A stretch of DNA of 64,000 bases, from NCBI RefSeq assembly GCF_014191255.1, contig NZ_JACHWH010000001.1:2232001-2296000 (forward strand), in the 5' to 3' direction. Below the pieces are notes generated by a model, which was not told the DNA's origin, made no database searches, and saw only the letters and a list, made by a program, of their open reading frames with translations. Shown here one piece after another: positions 54,680-63,841 of the stretch. The DNA is from Amycolatopsis bartoniae (lineage in GTDB: Bacteria > Actinomycetota > Actinomycetes > Mycobacteriales > Pseudonocardiaceae). Every line of letters starts with the position of its first letter. Position 1 is the stretch's first letter. A program made the translations under genes and the position numbers.

Positions 54680-55441
54680 GTGACCGATCCCACTTCCGCA
54701 GACCAGGAACTGCGCGCGCGGCGGGCCCTCTCGTTCGGCCCGCACGCCGCCCAGTACGCCGAGCACCGGCCCGACTACCCATTGCCCGCTTTGCGCTGGG
54801 GTCTGCCCGAAAGGGCCGATTCGGTGCTGGATCTCGGCGCGGGCACCGGCAAGCTCACCGAAGGGCTGCTGGCACTCGGCCTCCGGGTCGCGGCGGTCGA
54901 ACCCGATCCCGGAATGCGCGCCGAGCTCGCCCGCCGTCAGCCGGAGGTGCCCGTGCACGCGGGCACGGCGGAGGAGATCCCGTTCGGCGACGGCGAGTTC
55001 GACGCCGTGCTCGCCGGACAGGCGTTCCACTGGTTCGACCTCGACCCGGCGCTGACGGAGATCGCCCGCGTCACCCGGTCCGGTGGCACGGTGGTCGCGC
55101 TGTGGAACCACGACGACGAAACCGTGCCGTGGGTGGCCGAGTTCAACCGGCTCGCCCGCTCCGGCGTCAGCCGCCGGTGGCTCTCCCAGCAGGCCGAGCT
55201 GCCGGCGCACCCGGACTTCGGGCCGTTCGAGCGCATGCAGTTCCCGCACGCGCACCGGCGAACCGCGCGGACCCTGGTGGACACGATCGCCACGCATTCG
55301 TACCTGCTGACGGCCCCCGCCGAGGAGCGGGAGGCGATGCTCGACCGCCTCCGCGACTTCCTGGAGCGCACGCCCGAGACCTCGAACGGCGAGTTCGACC
55401 TGCCGATCGTGACGACGGTCCTGCGGGCGGTGCGGCGCTAG
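54680..55441 (+). CDS. Class I SAM-dependent methyltransferase
   Basis: A GTG begins 253 residues with SAM-binding motifs [42 protein letters not shown] and [15 protein letters not shown]. The FHWF motif is frequent in small-molecule methyltransferases of the type-11 group. The substrate is unknown. It is divergent from lysS and overlaps the 3' end of coaX by four bases, inserted in the lysS-coaX interval. Confidence 0.88.
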   Translation: MTDPTSADQELRARRALSFGPHAAQYAEHRPDYPLPALRWGLPERADSVLDLGAGTGKLTEGLLALGLRVAAVEPDPGMRAELARRQPEVPVHAGTAEEIPFGDGEFDAVLAGQAFHWFDLDPALTEIARVTRSGGTVVALWNHDDETVPWVAEFNRLARSGVSRRWLSQQAELPAHPDFGPFERMQFPHAHRRTARTLVDTIATHSYLLTAPAEEREAMLDRLRDFLERTPETSNGEFDLPIVTTVLRAVRR

Positions 55442-56205
55442 CGGGTCTGGCGCTCGAAGGCGAGCCGCAGCCCGAGCAGCGTCAGGTCCGGGACGTGGTC
55501 GGTGATCGTCTCCGACTCGGAGATCACCAGCGGGGCCAGGCCGCCGGTGGCCAGCACCGCCACCGGCCCGTCGCCGGACAGCTCCTTCACGATCCGCCGC
55601 ACCAGGCCGTCGACCTGGCCGGCGAACCCGTAGAGGATGCCGGACTGCAGGCACTCCACGGTGTTCTTGCCGATCACCGACCGCGGCGGCACCAGCTCGA
55701 CCTTGCGCAGCGCCGCGGCGCGCGACGCGAGCGCGTCGACCGAGATCTCGATCCCCGGGGCGAAGGCGCCGCCGAGGAACTCACCCTTCGCGGAGATCGC
55801 GTCGACGTTCGTGGAGGTGCCGAAGTCGACCACCACACACGCCGTGCGGTGCAGGTGGTGCGCGGCCAGCGTGTTCACCAGCCTGTCGGCCCCCACCTCG
55901 CGCGGGTTGTCGACCAGCAGCGGCACACCGGTGCGCACGCCCGGCTCCACCACGACCTTCGGCACGCGCGCGTAGTAGCGGCCCAGCATCACCCGCAGCT
56001 CGCGCAGCACCGCGGGCACCGTGGACAGCGCGCTGATGCCGGTGACGGCGTCGGCGTGCGGGCCGAGCAGACCGCGCATGGTGAGCGCGAGCTCGTCGGC
56101 GGTCATCTGCGCGTCGGTCCGCATCCGCCAGTCACCGGTCAGCTCTTCGCCGTCGTAGAGCCCGAGCACGATGTTGGTGTTGCCGACGTCGATGGCCAGC
56201 AACAC
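55438..56205 (-). CDS. coaX: Type III pantothenate kinase CoaX
   Basis: CoaX phosphorylates pantothenate, the first step from pantothenate to coenzyme A. The 255-residue protein has the type III motifs [33 protein letters not shown] and GGAFAPGI. It starts on the base before the panD stop region, so the last three genes form panC-panD-coaX, supplying and using pantothenate in order. Confidence 0.95.
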   Translation of the reverse strand: MLLAIDVGNTNIVLGLYDGEELTGDWRMRTDAQMTADELALTMRGLLGPHADAVTGISALSTVPAVLRELRVMLGRYYARVPKVVVEPGVRTGVPLLVDNPREVGADRLVNTLAAHHLHRTACVVVDFGTSTNVDAISAKGEFLGGAFAPGIEISVDALASRAAALRKVELVPPRSVIGKNTVECLQSGILYGFAGQVDGLVRRIVKELSGDGPVAVLATGGLAPLVISESETITDHVPDLTLLGLRLAFERQTR

Positions 56206-56691
56206 CTAGCTCTCCGCGTGCAGCAGTGCGTCGAGCCGGGCGGCGTCGACGGTCTCCGCGACCGGGAACTCGGTCTGGCCGAGCGAAACCGTGCCGCTGA
56301 TCAGGCCGGAGCCCTCGGGCGCGTACGCGGCGTCGGAGCCCTCGTGCTTGATCCGGTTGTCCGCATCGACGAACACGATGCGCGGGCGGAACGAGACCGC
56401 CTCGGCCGCGTCCATCTGCGCGTACGAGATCAGGATGACCAGGTCGCCGGGGTGCACCAGGTGCGCGGCGGCGCCGTTGATGCCGATGACCCCGCTGCCA
56501 CGCTCGCCCGTGATCACGTAGGTCTCCAGCCGCGCGCCGTTCGTGACGTCCACAATGGACACCTGCTCGCCCGGCAGCAGGTCGGCCGCCTCCATCAGGT
56601 CCTCGTCGACCGTCACCGAGCCGACGTAGTGCAGGTCGGCCTGCGTGACGGTCGCACGGTGGATCTTCGACTTGAGCATCGTGCGGTACAT
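56206..56691 (-). CDS. panD: Aspartate 1-decarboxylase PanD
   Basis: PanD makes beta-alanine from aspartate and uses a pyruvoyl group formed by self-cleavage. The cleavage site Gly24-Ser25 is in [10 protein letters not shown] and Lys9 is present. Conserved [18 protein letters not shown] and [10 protein letters not shown] follow. At 161 residues it is longer than usual (about 126-139), with an Ala/Glu-rich C-terminal tail; such tails occur in mycobacterial PanD, where they affect stability. It is directly adjacent to coaX and 13 bases after panC. Confidence 0.95.
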   Translation of the reverse strand: MYRTMLKSKIHRATVTQADLHYVGSVTVDEDLMEAADLLPGEQVSIVDVTNGARLETYVITGERGSGVIGINGAAAHLVHPGDLVILISYAQMDAAEAVSFRPRIVFVDADNRIKHEGSDAAYAPEGSGLISGTVSLGQTEFPVAETVDAARLDALLHAES

Positions 56692-56704
56692 GTGCAGTTC
56701 CCTC

Positions 56705-57586
56705 TCATTCCCCTGCGGCGCCGAGCAGGACGGGCACGTTGTCGATCAGGCGGGTCGGCCCGACCCGTGCGGCGACCAGCAGCCGTGCCTCCCCATCGAC
56801 GGGCGCGGGACCCAGATCGGTTCCACGGAGTTCGAGATAGTCCACGGCGACCTCCGGCCGGGCCGCCAGTGTCTGCCGCGCCATCGACAGCACGGCTTCC
56901 GCGCCCTGGCTGCCGACGTGCGCACCGGCGGCCAGCGCCGCGGACAGCACTCCGGCCTCCTCGCGCTGCTGTTCGCCGAGGTAGACGTTGCGCGAGGACA
57001 GCGCCAGCCCGTCGTGCTCGCGCACGGTGGGCACGCCGATCACCCGCACCGGGAAGTTCAGGTCGCGCACCATCCGCTTGACCAGCACCAGCTGCTGGTA
57101 GTCCTTCTCGCCGAAGAACGCGTAGTCCGGGCGCACGATGTTGAACAGCTTCGACACGACGGTGAGCACGCCGCCGAAATGCCCGGGCCGGGCCGCGCCC
57201 TCCAGCTCGTCGCCGAGCGGACCGGGGTGCACGGTGACCGCGTGGCCCTCGGCGTACAGGTCACCGGCCTTGGGCACGAACGCCAGCTCGACGCCGGCGT
57301 CGGCCAGCACTTCGAGGTCGCGGTCGAGCGGGCGCGGGTACGCCTCGAAGTCCTCGCCCTCGCCGAACTGCAGCGGGTTCACGAAGATCGAGGCGGCGAC
57401 GACGGTGTTGGGCAGCCGCTTCGCGCGGCGCAGCAGCTCGCGGTGTCCGGCGTGCAGCGCGCCCATGGTGGGCACCAGCGCGACCTTGCGGCCGACCGCG
57501 TGCAGGGCCGAGGTGACGCGGAAGATGTCGTCCGGGGTCTGGAAGGTGTTGAGCTGCCCGCGGGTGAACTTCGGGGTGGGGGTCAC
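56705..57586 (-). CDS. panC: Pantothenate synthetase PanC
   Basis: PanC joins pantoate and beta-alanine using ATP. The 293-residue protein has [11 protein letters not shown] (HIGH-type), [28 protein letters not shown] and the KMSKS-like LSSRNVYLG. The GTG start overlaps the stop of the upstream DUF2520 gene by four bases. Position before panD and coaX completes a pantothenate/CoA operon. Confidence 0.96.
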   Translation of the reverse strand: MTPTPKFTRGQLNTFQTPDDIFRVTSALHAVGRKVALVPTMGALHAGHRELLRRAKRLPNTVVAASIFVNPLQFGEGEDFEAYPRPLDRDLEVLADAGVELAFVPKAGDLYAEGHAVTVHPGPLGDELEGAARPGHFGGVLTVVSKLFNIVRPDYAFFGEKDYQQLVLVKRMVRDLNFPVRVIGVPTVREHDGLALSSRNVYLGEQQREEAGVLSAALAAGAHVGSQGAEAVLSMARQTLAARPEVAVDYLELRGTDLGPAPVDGEARLLVAARVGPTRLIDNVPVLLGAAGE

Positions 57587-58470
57587 GGTCGTTCGGGTCC
57601 TTCGAGGAGTTCGGTGAGTTCGGCGGCGGCGTCCGCGCCGAGCAGGCCGGCCGCCCGGGCTCGTTCGGCCGTCCGCCGGGCGAGCGCGGTGTAGCAGGGG
57701 CGGACCTGCGGCGCCTCGGCGCCCAGCACCGCCAGGTGTTTGCGCACCGTTCCCGCGTCACCGCGGGCCACCGGGCCGGTGAGGGCGCGGTCGCCGTGGC
57801 GCAGCGTGTTGTCCAGTGCGGCCGACAGCAGCGGGCCGAGCATCCGCTCGCCGTTCGGGATGCCCGCGCCGGCCAGCAGGTCCAGACAGTCTGCCACCAG
57901 TGTCGCGAGGTGGTTCGCACCGTGTGCCAGTGCGGCGTGGTACAGCGGGCGGGCGGCCTCGGGCACGCGCACCGCCTCGCCGCCCATCTCGACGGTCAGC
58001 GCTTCGCCGACGTGCCAGGCGACCTCGTCGCCCGCGGTGACCCCGACGCTGCACGCGGCCATGCGCTGCAGATCCTCCTCGCGGCCGGTGAAGGTCATCA
58101 CCGGGTGCAGTGCGAGCGGGAGCGCGCCGGCCTCGGCGGCGGGAGCCAGCACGTCGAGCCCGTGCGCGCCCGAGGTGTGGATGACGATCTGGCCGCTGCG
58201 CCAGGTGCCGGTGGCGGCGAGCCCGGACACGAGCCCGGCCAGCTCGTCGTCGGGCACGGCCAGCAGCACCAGGTCGGCGGCGGTCACGACCTCGTCCGGC
58301 GGTCGCAGCGGAACGCCGGGCAGCAGGCGTTCGGCCCGGTCGTGGGAGGCGGCGGAGATCCCGGACGCGGCGACGACGGTGTGCCCGGCTCGGCTGAGCG
58401 CGGCGCCCAGCACACTGCCGACGCGGCCCGCGGAAACGACCCCGACCGCGAGCCTCGCGGGCCGGTTCAT
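57583..58470 (-). CDS. DUF2520 Rossmann-fold protein (ketopantoate-reductase-like, Rv3603c-like)
   Basis: The 295-residue protein starts with an NAD(P)-binding segment [22 protein letters not shown], continues with [11 protein letters not shown] and the HPVMTFTG block, and ends with a helical DUF2520 domain ([16 protein letters not shown]). The group resembles ketopantoate reductases and is fused to the pan operon by overlap, so a role in pantoate formation (PanE/PanG-like) is plausible but unproven. M. tuberculosis has Rv3603c at the same place. Confidence 0.88.
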   Translation of the reverse strand: MNRPARLAVGVVSAGRVGSVLGAALSRAGHTVVAASGISAASHDRAERLLPGVPLRPPDEVVTAADLVLLAVPDDELAGLVSGLAATGTWRSGQIVIHTSGAHGLDVLAPAAEAGALPLALHPVMTFTGREEDLQRMAACSVGVTAGDEVAWHVGEALTVEMGGEAVRVPEAARPLYHAALAHGANHLATLVADCLDLLAGAGIPNGERMLGPLLSAALDNTLRHGDRALTGPVARGDAGTVRKHLAVLGAEAPQVRPCYTALARRTAERARAAGLLGADAAAELTELLEGPERP

Positions 58471-58614
58471 GGCGTGCCCCGGTGGACGCTCATGGCAAAA
58501 GCTCCTCGTTTCGTTCCAGTCCCGCCCTTCGCGCGGGTACCGGACGACGGCGCGAGAGTAGCCCGGACAGCGGCGATTAATCCGGCCTTGGTGACTAGCT
58601 TCACCCGACCCGGG

Positions 58615-59736
58615 TCACGCATCTCCCGCCAGCCGCACGGCTTCCGCGCGAGACGCCCGCAGCGTGCGCAGCAGCTCCTCCTCACGTTCGCGGGTCTGCG
58701 CGGTGTCCTTGGCGCGCTTGAGGAACGCGAGCTCGGTCACGGCGTTCTGGTAGTCCGCGACGGCCTTCGCGGCCCGCCGTCCGGACTGCCGCCGCGCCTG
58801 CCGCCGCCACTCGCGGCGGCCGGGCAGGCTCGCCAGCAGCTCGACCTCCGACGCGGCGATCCACCGGGCGCGGACCATGCCCGGCAGCGCGGCCTCGACG
58901 ATCCGCTGCTCGTGCCGCCGCTGCAGCACGATGACCAGCACAACGGCGATGAAGATCGGCACCATGACCAGGAAGTACACGTTCAGGAACGTCTTCGCCC
59001 CGCCGAGCGTCGCCGCACCGTTCCACAGCGCGTGCAGGCACACCGCGCCGAGGTAACCGCCGAGCGGCGCGAGGACCTTCACCACCCCGGCGGGCGCCCG
59101 CGCGGCGACCCCGATGCCGACGCCGGTCATGGCCGTGAACAGCGGGTGCGTGAACGGCGAGAGCACCCCACGCAGCACGAACGCGGCGATCACGCCCGCG
59201 CTGGTGCCGTCGCCGAAGCCGTAGTCCGCGAACGCGCGGCCGAAGTAGTAGATGTTCTCGGTGAAGGCGAACCCGGCCGCGGCGAGCCCGGCGTAGACGA
59301 TGCCGTCGATGATCCCGTCGAACTCGTCGCGCCGGCGCAGGAAGACGAACAGCACGAACGCGCCCTTCGCCGCCTCCTCCACCAGCGGTGCGGACACCAG
59401 CGCGCTCAGCCTGCTGCCGTTGCCCCTGCCCAGCAACAGGTCCCCGACGGTCTCGGCGGTGTTGTTGATGAGCAGGGCCGTGATGGTCGCGATGCACGCC
59501 CCCCACGCGAACGCGAGCAGCAGCAGCTTCGCCGGTTCCGGCTCCCAGCGGTCGACCCACAGCACGGCGGCGACCACGACGGCGACCGGGACCAGCGCGG
59601 CGGCCACGCCGATCACCACGGCCAGCGGGCCGACGCGGACCGTGGCGAGCGCGAGCAGGGTCAGTCCGCACACCGCCACCACGACGAGGCCGAGCACGGG
59701 CAGCAGCACGGTGAGCCTGCGGGGAGCCGTCGTCAC
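58615..59736 (-). CDS. PrsW-family intramembrane metalloprotease
   Basis: The 373-residue protein has about nine helices and the PrsW motifs: VEEAAKGAFVLF (two glutamates), GFAFTENIYYF, HPLFTAMTG and HALWN with the metal ligands. PrsW of Bacillus cuts anti-sigma factors under stress. No anti-sigma gene lies near. The basic C-terminal tail of about 100 residues is cytoplasmic and helical. It lies between pan genes and the DUF6779 gene, where M. tuberculosis has nothing. Confidence 0.88.
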   Translation of the reverse strand: MTTAPRRLTVLLPVLGLVVVAVCGLTLLALATVRVGPLAVVIGVAAALVPVAVVVAAVLWVDRWEPEPAKLLLLAFAWGACIATITALLINNTAETVGDLLLGRGNGSRLSALVSAPLVEEAAKGAFVLFVFLRRRDEFDGIIDGIVYAGLAAAGFAFTENIYYFGRAFADYGFGDGTSAGVIAAFVLRGVLSPFTHPLFTAMTGVGIGVAARAPAGVVKVLAPLGGYLGAVCLHALWNGAATLGGAKTFLNVYFLVMVPIFIAVVLVIVLQRRHEQRIVEAALPGMVRARWIAASEVELLASLPGRREWRRQARRQSGRRAAKAVADYQNAVTELAFLKRAKDTAQTREREEELLRTLRASRAEAVRLAGDA

Positions 59737-59789
59737 AGCCCGAAACTCTACGGTGACGCGTCAGCGCGACAGAAGGGACGTATGAGGGG

Positions 59790-61508
59790 TCAGTCCTCGG
59801 CGCGACGGCGGCGCCGGGGGATGGCGTCGGTGGTGCCGTGGGCCGCCAGCAGGTCGCTCACCGAGCGGCCCGCGGAGTGCGAGCCGCCCTCTTCGACGGC
59901 CGCGCGGCGGCCGGTCGACTCCGCGGAACGGCGGCCACCGGTCTCCGGCTCGGGCTTCGCGTGACTGCCGGTGCGGGTCGGCGCCAGCCAGGACGGCGGC
60001 TCGCCCTCGGGCCGGTGGCGGCGGCCGGAGGACTGCTCGACCTGCGGCTCGTCCTCCGCGCGACGGCGGCGGCCGCCGGGGCGGCCCTCCTGCGCGAGCC
60101 TGCGGACCTCGTCGGGCAGCGTCGGATTGGACGCCATGGGCAGCTCTTCCACCACCGGGGGCGGCGGTGCCACGGGTTCCGGTTCCAGCCGCGCCTGGAT
60201 CGGCTCCGGCTCGGCCGGGCGCACGGGCTCCATCTGGGGTCGCGAACCCTCGAACCGGGGCTTCACCGCCTCCATCCGCGGCCGCGAACCCTCGAAGCGC
60301 GGCTTCACCGGCTCGATCCGGGAGCGCGAGGTCTCGCCACGCCGCTGGACCGGCTCCATCCGGGAGCGTGAACTCTCACCACGCGAACGGGCGGGTTCAA
60401 AGCGTGGGCGGGACTCCTCCGCGCGAGACCGGGCGGGCTCCATGCGCGGCCGCGAACGCTCCGCGCGGCGCGGCTGTTCCGGCTCGGACGGCAGGGCGAC
60501 GGCAGGCGGTTCCGGGGTGGCGGGGGCGGTGTTGCCCGGCGCGGACCGCTCACCGCCGGGCTTCTTGTCCCAGGCCGCGGTCCAGTCGGCGTCCACCGGC
60601 TTCGCCAGCTGCGTCGGCTCGTCGGCCGGATCGGGTTTCGCGGGCGGGACCGGCTGGCGACGGCGCTCCGAAGGACTGAAAGCGGGCCGCGTGGCCTCGA
60701 CCGGAGACGTGAAACGGGTCGGCGGCTCCTGCTGCCGCGGCGGAGGCTGGTTCACCCTGGTCTGCTGGGCACGCGCCTCAGCGGCGGCCTTCGCGACGCT
60801 GGACGCGGCGTGCCCGCCCGGCTGCCGCTGGGCGGGTTCGGCGGGCGGCACCCGACGGGGTGGCAGGTCGAGCGAACGTTCCGGGCGGCGGGGTTCCGGC
60901 GCGGCCGGACGCCCGGCAGGCCGCGCCTGCTGTTTTTCCCGGACGCGGTCGACCATCTCCGTCGGTCTCTCCGGCCCGCGGCCCGCGGTCAGCTGCGCGG
61001 GGTCGTGGCCGTTGCTCCCGCCCTCGACGATCCGCTGCTCCTCCCGCAGCGCCCGCATCCGGGTGGCCTGCGCGGTCAACGCGAACCGCTCCAGCAGGAC
61101 CTCGCCGCCGAACAACGCCTGCAGGTTGTCCCGCAGCGCCGCCACCTCGGCCCGCAGCGAGTCCAGCTCCTCGCGCGAGTCGGCCTGCACCTTCGCGCGC
61201 ATGTCGTTCTCGACTTCGAGCTCGTACTCGCGCCGGGCGGCGACCTCGCGTTCCAGTTCCAGCTCGTAGACCTCTTGCGCCTGCGCGATCGCGTCCTCCG
61301 TGCCGGCGGCCTGCTTGCGGTACTTCACCGCGAGGAAGGCGCCCACCAGTGCGGCCCACAACGCCGCGACGATGCCCAGCCGCAGGTAGCGGATGTCGTC
61401 CGCCAGCACGAGCGCCAGTGTCGCGGCCAGGGCGAGGGCCAAGCCGACGACGAACCACGGCCTGCCAAGGAGGCGGCCGCGCGAGTCGTCGTCACCCACG
61501 CCAGTCAT
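59790..61508 (-). CDS. DUF6779 membrane protein with long repetitive tail (Rv3604c-like)
   Basis: Starting at MTGVGDDD (61508) the protein has 572 residues. Two helices lie at about 18-56 (RPWFVVGLALALAATLALVL, LRLGIVAALWAALVGAFLAV), a coiled coil (70-135) follows, then about 420 residues of disordered Pro/Arg/Glu-rich sequence. That tail includes six perfect-length 14-residue units. The second half is rich in Arg and Glu and could bind nucleic acid or proteins. The M. tuberculosis neighbour Rv3604c has a similar plan. Function unknown. Confidence 0.82.
   Translation of the reverse strand: MTGVGDDDSRGRLLGRPWFVVGLALALAATLALVLADDIRYLRLGIVAALWAALVGAFLAVKYRKQAAGTEDAIAQAQEVYELELEREVAARREYELEVENDMRAKVQADSREELDSLRAEVAALRDNLQALFGGEVLLERFALTAQATRMRALREEQRIVEGGSNGHDPAQLTAGRGPERPTEMVDRVREKQQARPAGRPAAPEPRRPERSLDLPPRRVPPAEPAQRQPGGHAASSVAKAAAEARAQQTRVNQPPPRQQEPPTRFTSPVEATRPAFSPSERRRQPVPPAKPDPADEPTQLAKPVDADWTAAWDKKPGGERSAPGNTAPATPEPPAVALPSEPEQPRRAERSRPRMEPARSRAEESRPRFEPARSRGESSRSRMEPVQRRGETSRSRIEPVKPRFEGSRPRMEAVKPRFEGSRPQMEPVRPAEPEPIQARLEPEPVAPPPPVVEELPMASNPTLPDEVRRLAQEGRPGGRRRRAEDEPQVEQSSGRRHRPEGEPPSWLAPTRTGSHAKPEPETGGRRSAESTGRRAAVEEGGSHSAGRSVSDLLAAHGTTDAIPRRRRRAED
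60213..60464 (-). repeat. Six tandem 42-base units encoding 14-residue repeats
   Basis: The units translate as AERSRPRMEPARSR, AEESRPRFEPARSR, GESSRSRMEPVQRR, GETSRSRIEPVKPR, FEGSRPRMEAVKPR and FEGSRPQMEPVRPA. The common pattern is xExSRxRxEPxxxR. Period and frame are constant across all six, inside the DUF6779 gene. Confidence 0.9.
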
Positions 61509-61577
61509 GCCGAACACCGTACCCTCTAGTTATCCATCTGAGACCTAGCCGGTACTTCGAACGGTCGGTTCTCAGCG

Positions 61578-62048
61578 TTAACCGGTCGGGTGATCGTCGC
61601 GGTCCTGATCACGTGTCTCCGGTGTGCGGCAGCAGTGTTCGAGCCACAGTGCGGCGGCGATCAGCACCACCGCGCAGACCGCGCCGATGATCGCGCTGCG
61701 CACGTCGTTCGCGGCCGCGGCCACCTCGTCGGCACGCGGCAGCAGTGCGGCCAGCGCACCCAGCCACGCCCCCAGCATCAGCGCCCCGAGCAGCGAAGAA
61801 GCCTTCGCGAGCGCGACCGCTCGCGCGACGCCGATGGCACCGGTCAACCGTCCACTTCGGATCCGCGCGCGGACGGAGAAGGCCAGCACCGCCTCGACGA
61901 CGGCGAGCACCAGGAGCGTGACCCCCGCGTAGCGCGGCAGCGGGGGCAGCGAGCCGTAGGCGAACCGGAAGACGAGGTAGGCCAGCACGAGGCCGACCAG
62001 CCCGGCGGTCACCAGCTCGCGCGGCCGCGTGAAGTGCATGACGCCCAC
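61578..62048 (-). CDS. DUF3180 membrane protein (Rv3605c-like)
   Basis: The 156-residue protein has four hydrophobic segments in two pairs (VTAGLVGLVLAYLVFRFAYG, YAGVTLLVLAVVEAVLAF, ASSLLGALMLGAWLGALAALL and SAIIGAVCAVVLIAAALWL) and ends with a hydrophilic tail. The start is ATG at 62048, or three codons later. DUF3180 is always found next to the folate genes in actinobacteria, here separated by a divergent MerR gene. Function is unknown. Confidence 0.87.
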   Translation of the reverse strand: MGVMHFTRPRELVTAGLVGLVLAYLVFRFAYGSLPPLPRYAGVTLLVLAVVEAVLAFSVRARIRSGRLTGAIGVARAVALAKASSLLGALMLGAWLGALAALLPRADEVAAAANDVRSAIIGAVCAVVLIAAALWLEHCCRTPETRDQDRDDHPTG

Positions 62049-62069
62049 GGTACCGTGCGAGGCTTGACC

Positions 62070-62084
62070 CTCCAGTGACTGGAG
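62070..62084. promoter_or_regulatory. MerR-type operator CTCCAGT-G-ACTGGAG
   Basis: A perfect 7-1-7 palindrome lies right after a TTGACC (62064-62069) and nine bases before the ATG at 62093. MerR-family proteins bind such dyads in the spacer of over-spaced promoters, often their own. The promoter would give a nearly leaderless message. Confidence 0.7.
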
Positions 62085-62092
62085 ACAGCAGC

Positions 62093-62992
62093 ATGGCTTC
62101 CGTGAGCAGGACGTTCACCATCGGGGAGCTGGCACGCCGCACGGGCCTGCCGGTCAAGACCATCCGGTTCTACTCCGACGAGGGACTGCTCCCGCCCACC
62201 GACCGCACCTCCGCCGGGTACCGCCTGTACGACACGCGGTCCCTGGCCCGGCTCGAACTGATCAGGACGCTGCGTGAGCTGGGCCTCGGCCTGGACGACG
62301 TGGCGAAGGTGCTCGCGTCGCGCGCCAGCGTGCCGCAGCTCGCGGCCCGCCACCTGGAGGCGCTCGACGAGCAGATCCGCAGGCTCCGGCTGCGCCGGGC
62401 GGTGCTGCGTGCGGTCGTCAAGAGGAAGTCCGAACTGGAGGAAGTGAAGCTGATGAACAAGCTGGCGGCGATGTCCGATGAGGAACGGGCCCGGCTGGTC
62501 GACCGGTTCTGGGACGAGATGGTCGAGGGACTGGCCGTCGACGAGGCGTTCTACGGGTGGATGCGCTCGGCGAAACCGTCCCTCCCGGACGATCCCTCAC
62601 CCGAACAGGTGGAGGCGTGGGTGGAGTTCGCGGAGCTGATCCAGGACCCGTCGTTCCGGGCGCTGATCCGCGGGATGAGCGAGCGCCACGCCGGACGCGG
62701 GGACGGCGGGGCGTGGGAAGCGTCGCGGGAGCAGTGGGCCGACTGGTCCGAACGGGCACAGGGGTTCCTGGACGCCGGGCTCGCTCCGTCCTCGGCGGAG
62801 GGACAGGCACTGGCCGCGGAGCTGGTCGAGGCGTCCGGCCTCGACCGCGCCGCGCTGGCCCAGCAGATAGACCAGGGCAACGACGCCCGTGCCGAGCGGT
62901 ACTGGCAGCTGATGGCCGTGATGAACGGCTGGCCGCCGGTCCCGACACGCTATCCCGCGGTGAACTGGCTGGTGGCGGCGCTGCGGGCGTGA
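62093..62992 (+). CDS. MerR-family transcriptional regulator
   Basis: From the ATG at 62093 the protein has 299 residues. The N-terminal MerR domain (FTIGELARRTGLPVKTIRFY, YRLYDTRSLARLELIRTLRE) is followed by a dimerisation helix and a long helical effector domain of about 190 residues with several Trp residues, which could bind a hydrophobic ligand. It is divergent from the DUF3180 gene and probably autoregulated through the palindrome. Ligand and targets are unknown. Confidence 0.9.
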   Translation: MASVSRTFTIGELARRTGLPVKTIRFYSDEGLLPPTDRTSAGYRLYDTRSLARLELIRTLRELGLGLDDVAKVLASRASVPQLAARHLEALDEQIRRLRLRRAVLRAVVKRKSELEEVKLMNKLAAMSDEERARLVDRFWDEMVEGLAVDEAFYGWMRSAKPSLPDDPSPEQVEAWVEFAELIQDPSFRALIRGMSERHAGRGDGGAWEASREQWADWSERAQGFLDAGLAPSSAEGQALAAELVEASGLDRAALAQQIDQGNDARAERYWQLMAVMNGWPPVPTRYPAVNWLVAALRA

Positions 62993-62993
62993 C

Positions 62994-63485
62994 TCAGAGC
63001 CGGAGGTCGGGCCGGGCGACGACGCCCGCCCGCTCGGCCTCCGGCAGTGCGGCCAGCAGGTCGGCGATCGGACCGTGTCCCGGCAGGATGGCGCCGGGCT
63101 CGATCTCGTGCCACGGCACCAGGACGCTGGCGCGCTCGGGCGTGCCGGGGTGCGGCAGCAGCAGCGCGGGGTCGTCCGAACGCACGCCGTCCACCGTCAC
63201 CACGTCCACATCGAGCGTCCGCGGACCCCAGCGCAGCTCGCGCACCCGGCCCGCGGCCTGCTCCAGCGCCTGGCCCGTCCGCAGCCACGCCCAGGAGTCC
63301 CGCGCGGGATCGTCCACAATGCACACCGCGTTGAGGAAGTCCGGCTGGTCGGTGACGCCCCACGGCTTCGTCTCGTACACCGTGGACACCCGCACCAGCG
63401 CGTCCCCGAGCCCGGTGACGACGGAACGCAGGTGGCCCAGCCTGTCGTCCAGGTTGGACCCGAGCGACAGGACGGCGCGGCTCAC
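62994..63485 (-). CDS. folK: 2-amino-4-hydroxy-6-hydroxymethyldihydropteridine pyrophosphokinase FolK
   Basis: FolK transfers pyrophosphate from ATP to the pterin in folate synthesis. The GTG at 63485 overlaps the folB stop (GTGA) and gives 163 residues. [29 protein letters not shown] and [16 protein letters not shown] are the family blocks. A longer frame runs through folB but is a shadow. It is last of the visible folP-folB-folK order. Confidence 0.95.
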   Translation of the reverse strand: MSRAVLSLGSNLDDRLGHLRSVVTGLGDALVRVSTVYETKPWGVTDQPDFLNAVCIVDDPARDSWAWLRTGQALEQAAGRVRELRWGPRTLDVDVVTVDGVRSDDPALLLPHPGTPERASVLVPWHEIEPGAILPGHGPIADLLAALPEAERAGVVARPDLRL

Positions 63486-63841
63486 CGTTCCCGCCGGACG
63501 GTGACGGCGACGTCGTCGAAGGTGAGCGGGATCGGCGCGGAGGGCTTGTGGACGGTCACTTCGACCGCGCTCAGCCGTTCGTCGCGGATGACCTCGTCCG
63601 CGATCCGGCCCGCGACGCTCTCGATGAGGTCGTACGGCTCGCCGCCGACGATTCCGGCGGCGAGCTGCGCGAGCTCGCCGTAGTGGAGGGTCTGCTTGAG
63701 GTCGTCGGTCTCGGCCGCCGGTGTCAGGTCCAACCACACGGTGACGTCCACGACGAACTCCTGTCCGTCGCGCTTCTCGTGCTCGAACACGCCGTGCCTG
63801 CCGAAGACGCGCAGGCCGGTGAGCGTGATCCGGTCACTCAT
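63482..63841 (-). CDS. folB: Dihydroneopterin aldolase FolB
   Basis: FolB cleaves 7,8-dihydroneopterin to the hydroxymethylpterin. The protein (119 residues from ATG at 63841, or 121 from 63847) has [21 protein letters not shown], the family's [21 protein letters not shown] and VHKPSAPIP. It overlaps folP by eight bases and folK by four, so all three are translationally coupled. Confidence 0.95.
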   Translation of the reverse strand: MSDRITLTGLRVFGRHGVFEHEKRDGQEFVVDVTVWLDLTPAAETDDLKQTLHYGELAQLAAGIVGGEPYDLIESVAGRIADEVIRDERLSAVEVTVHKPSAPIPLTFDDVAVTVRRER

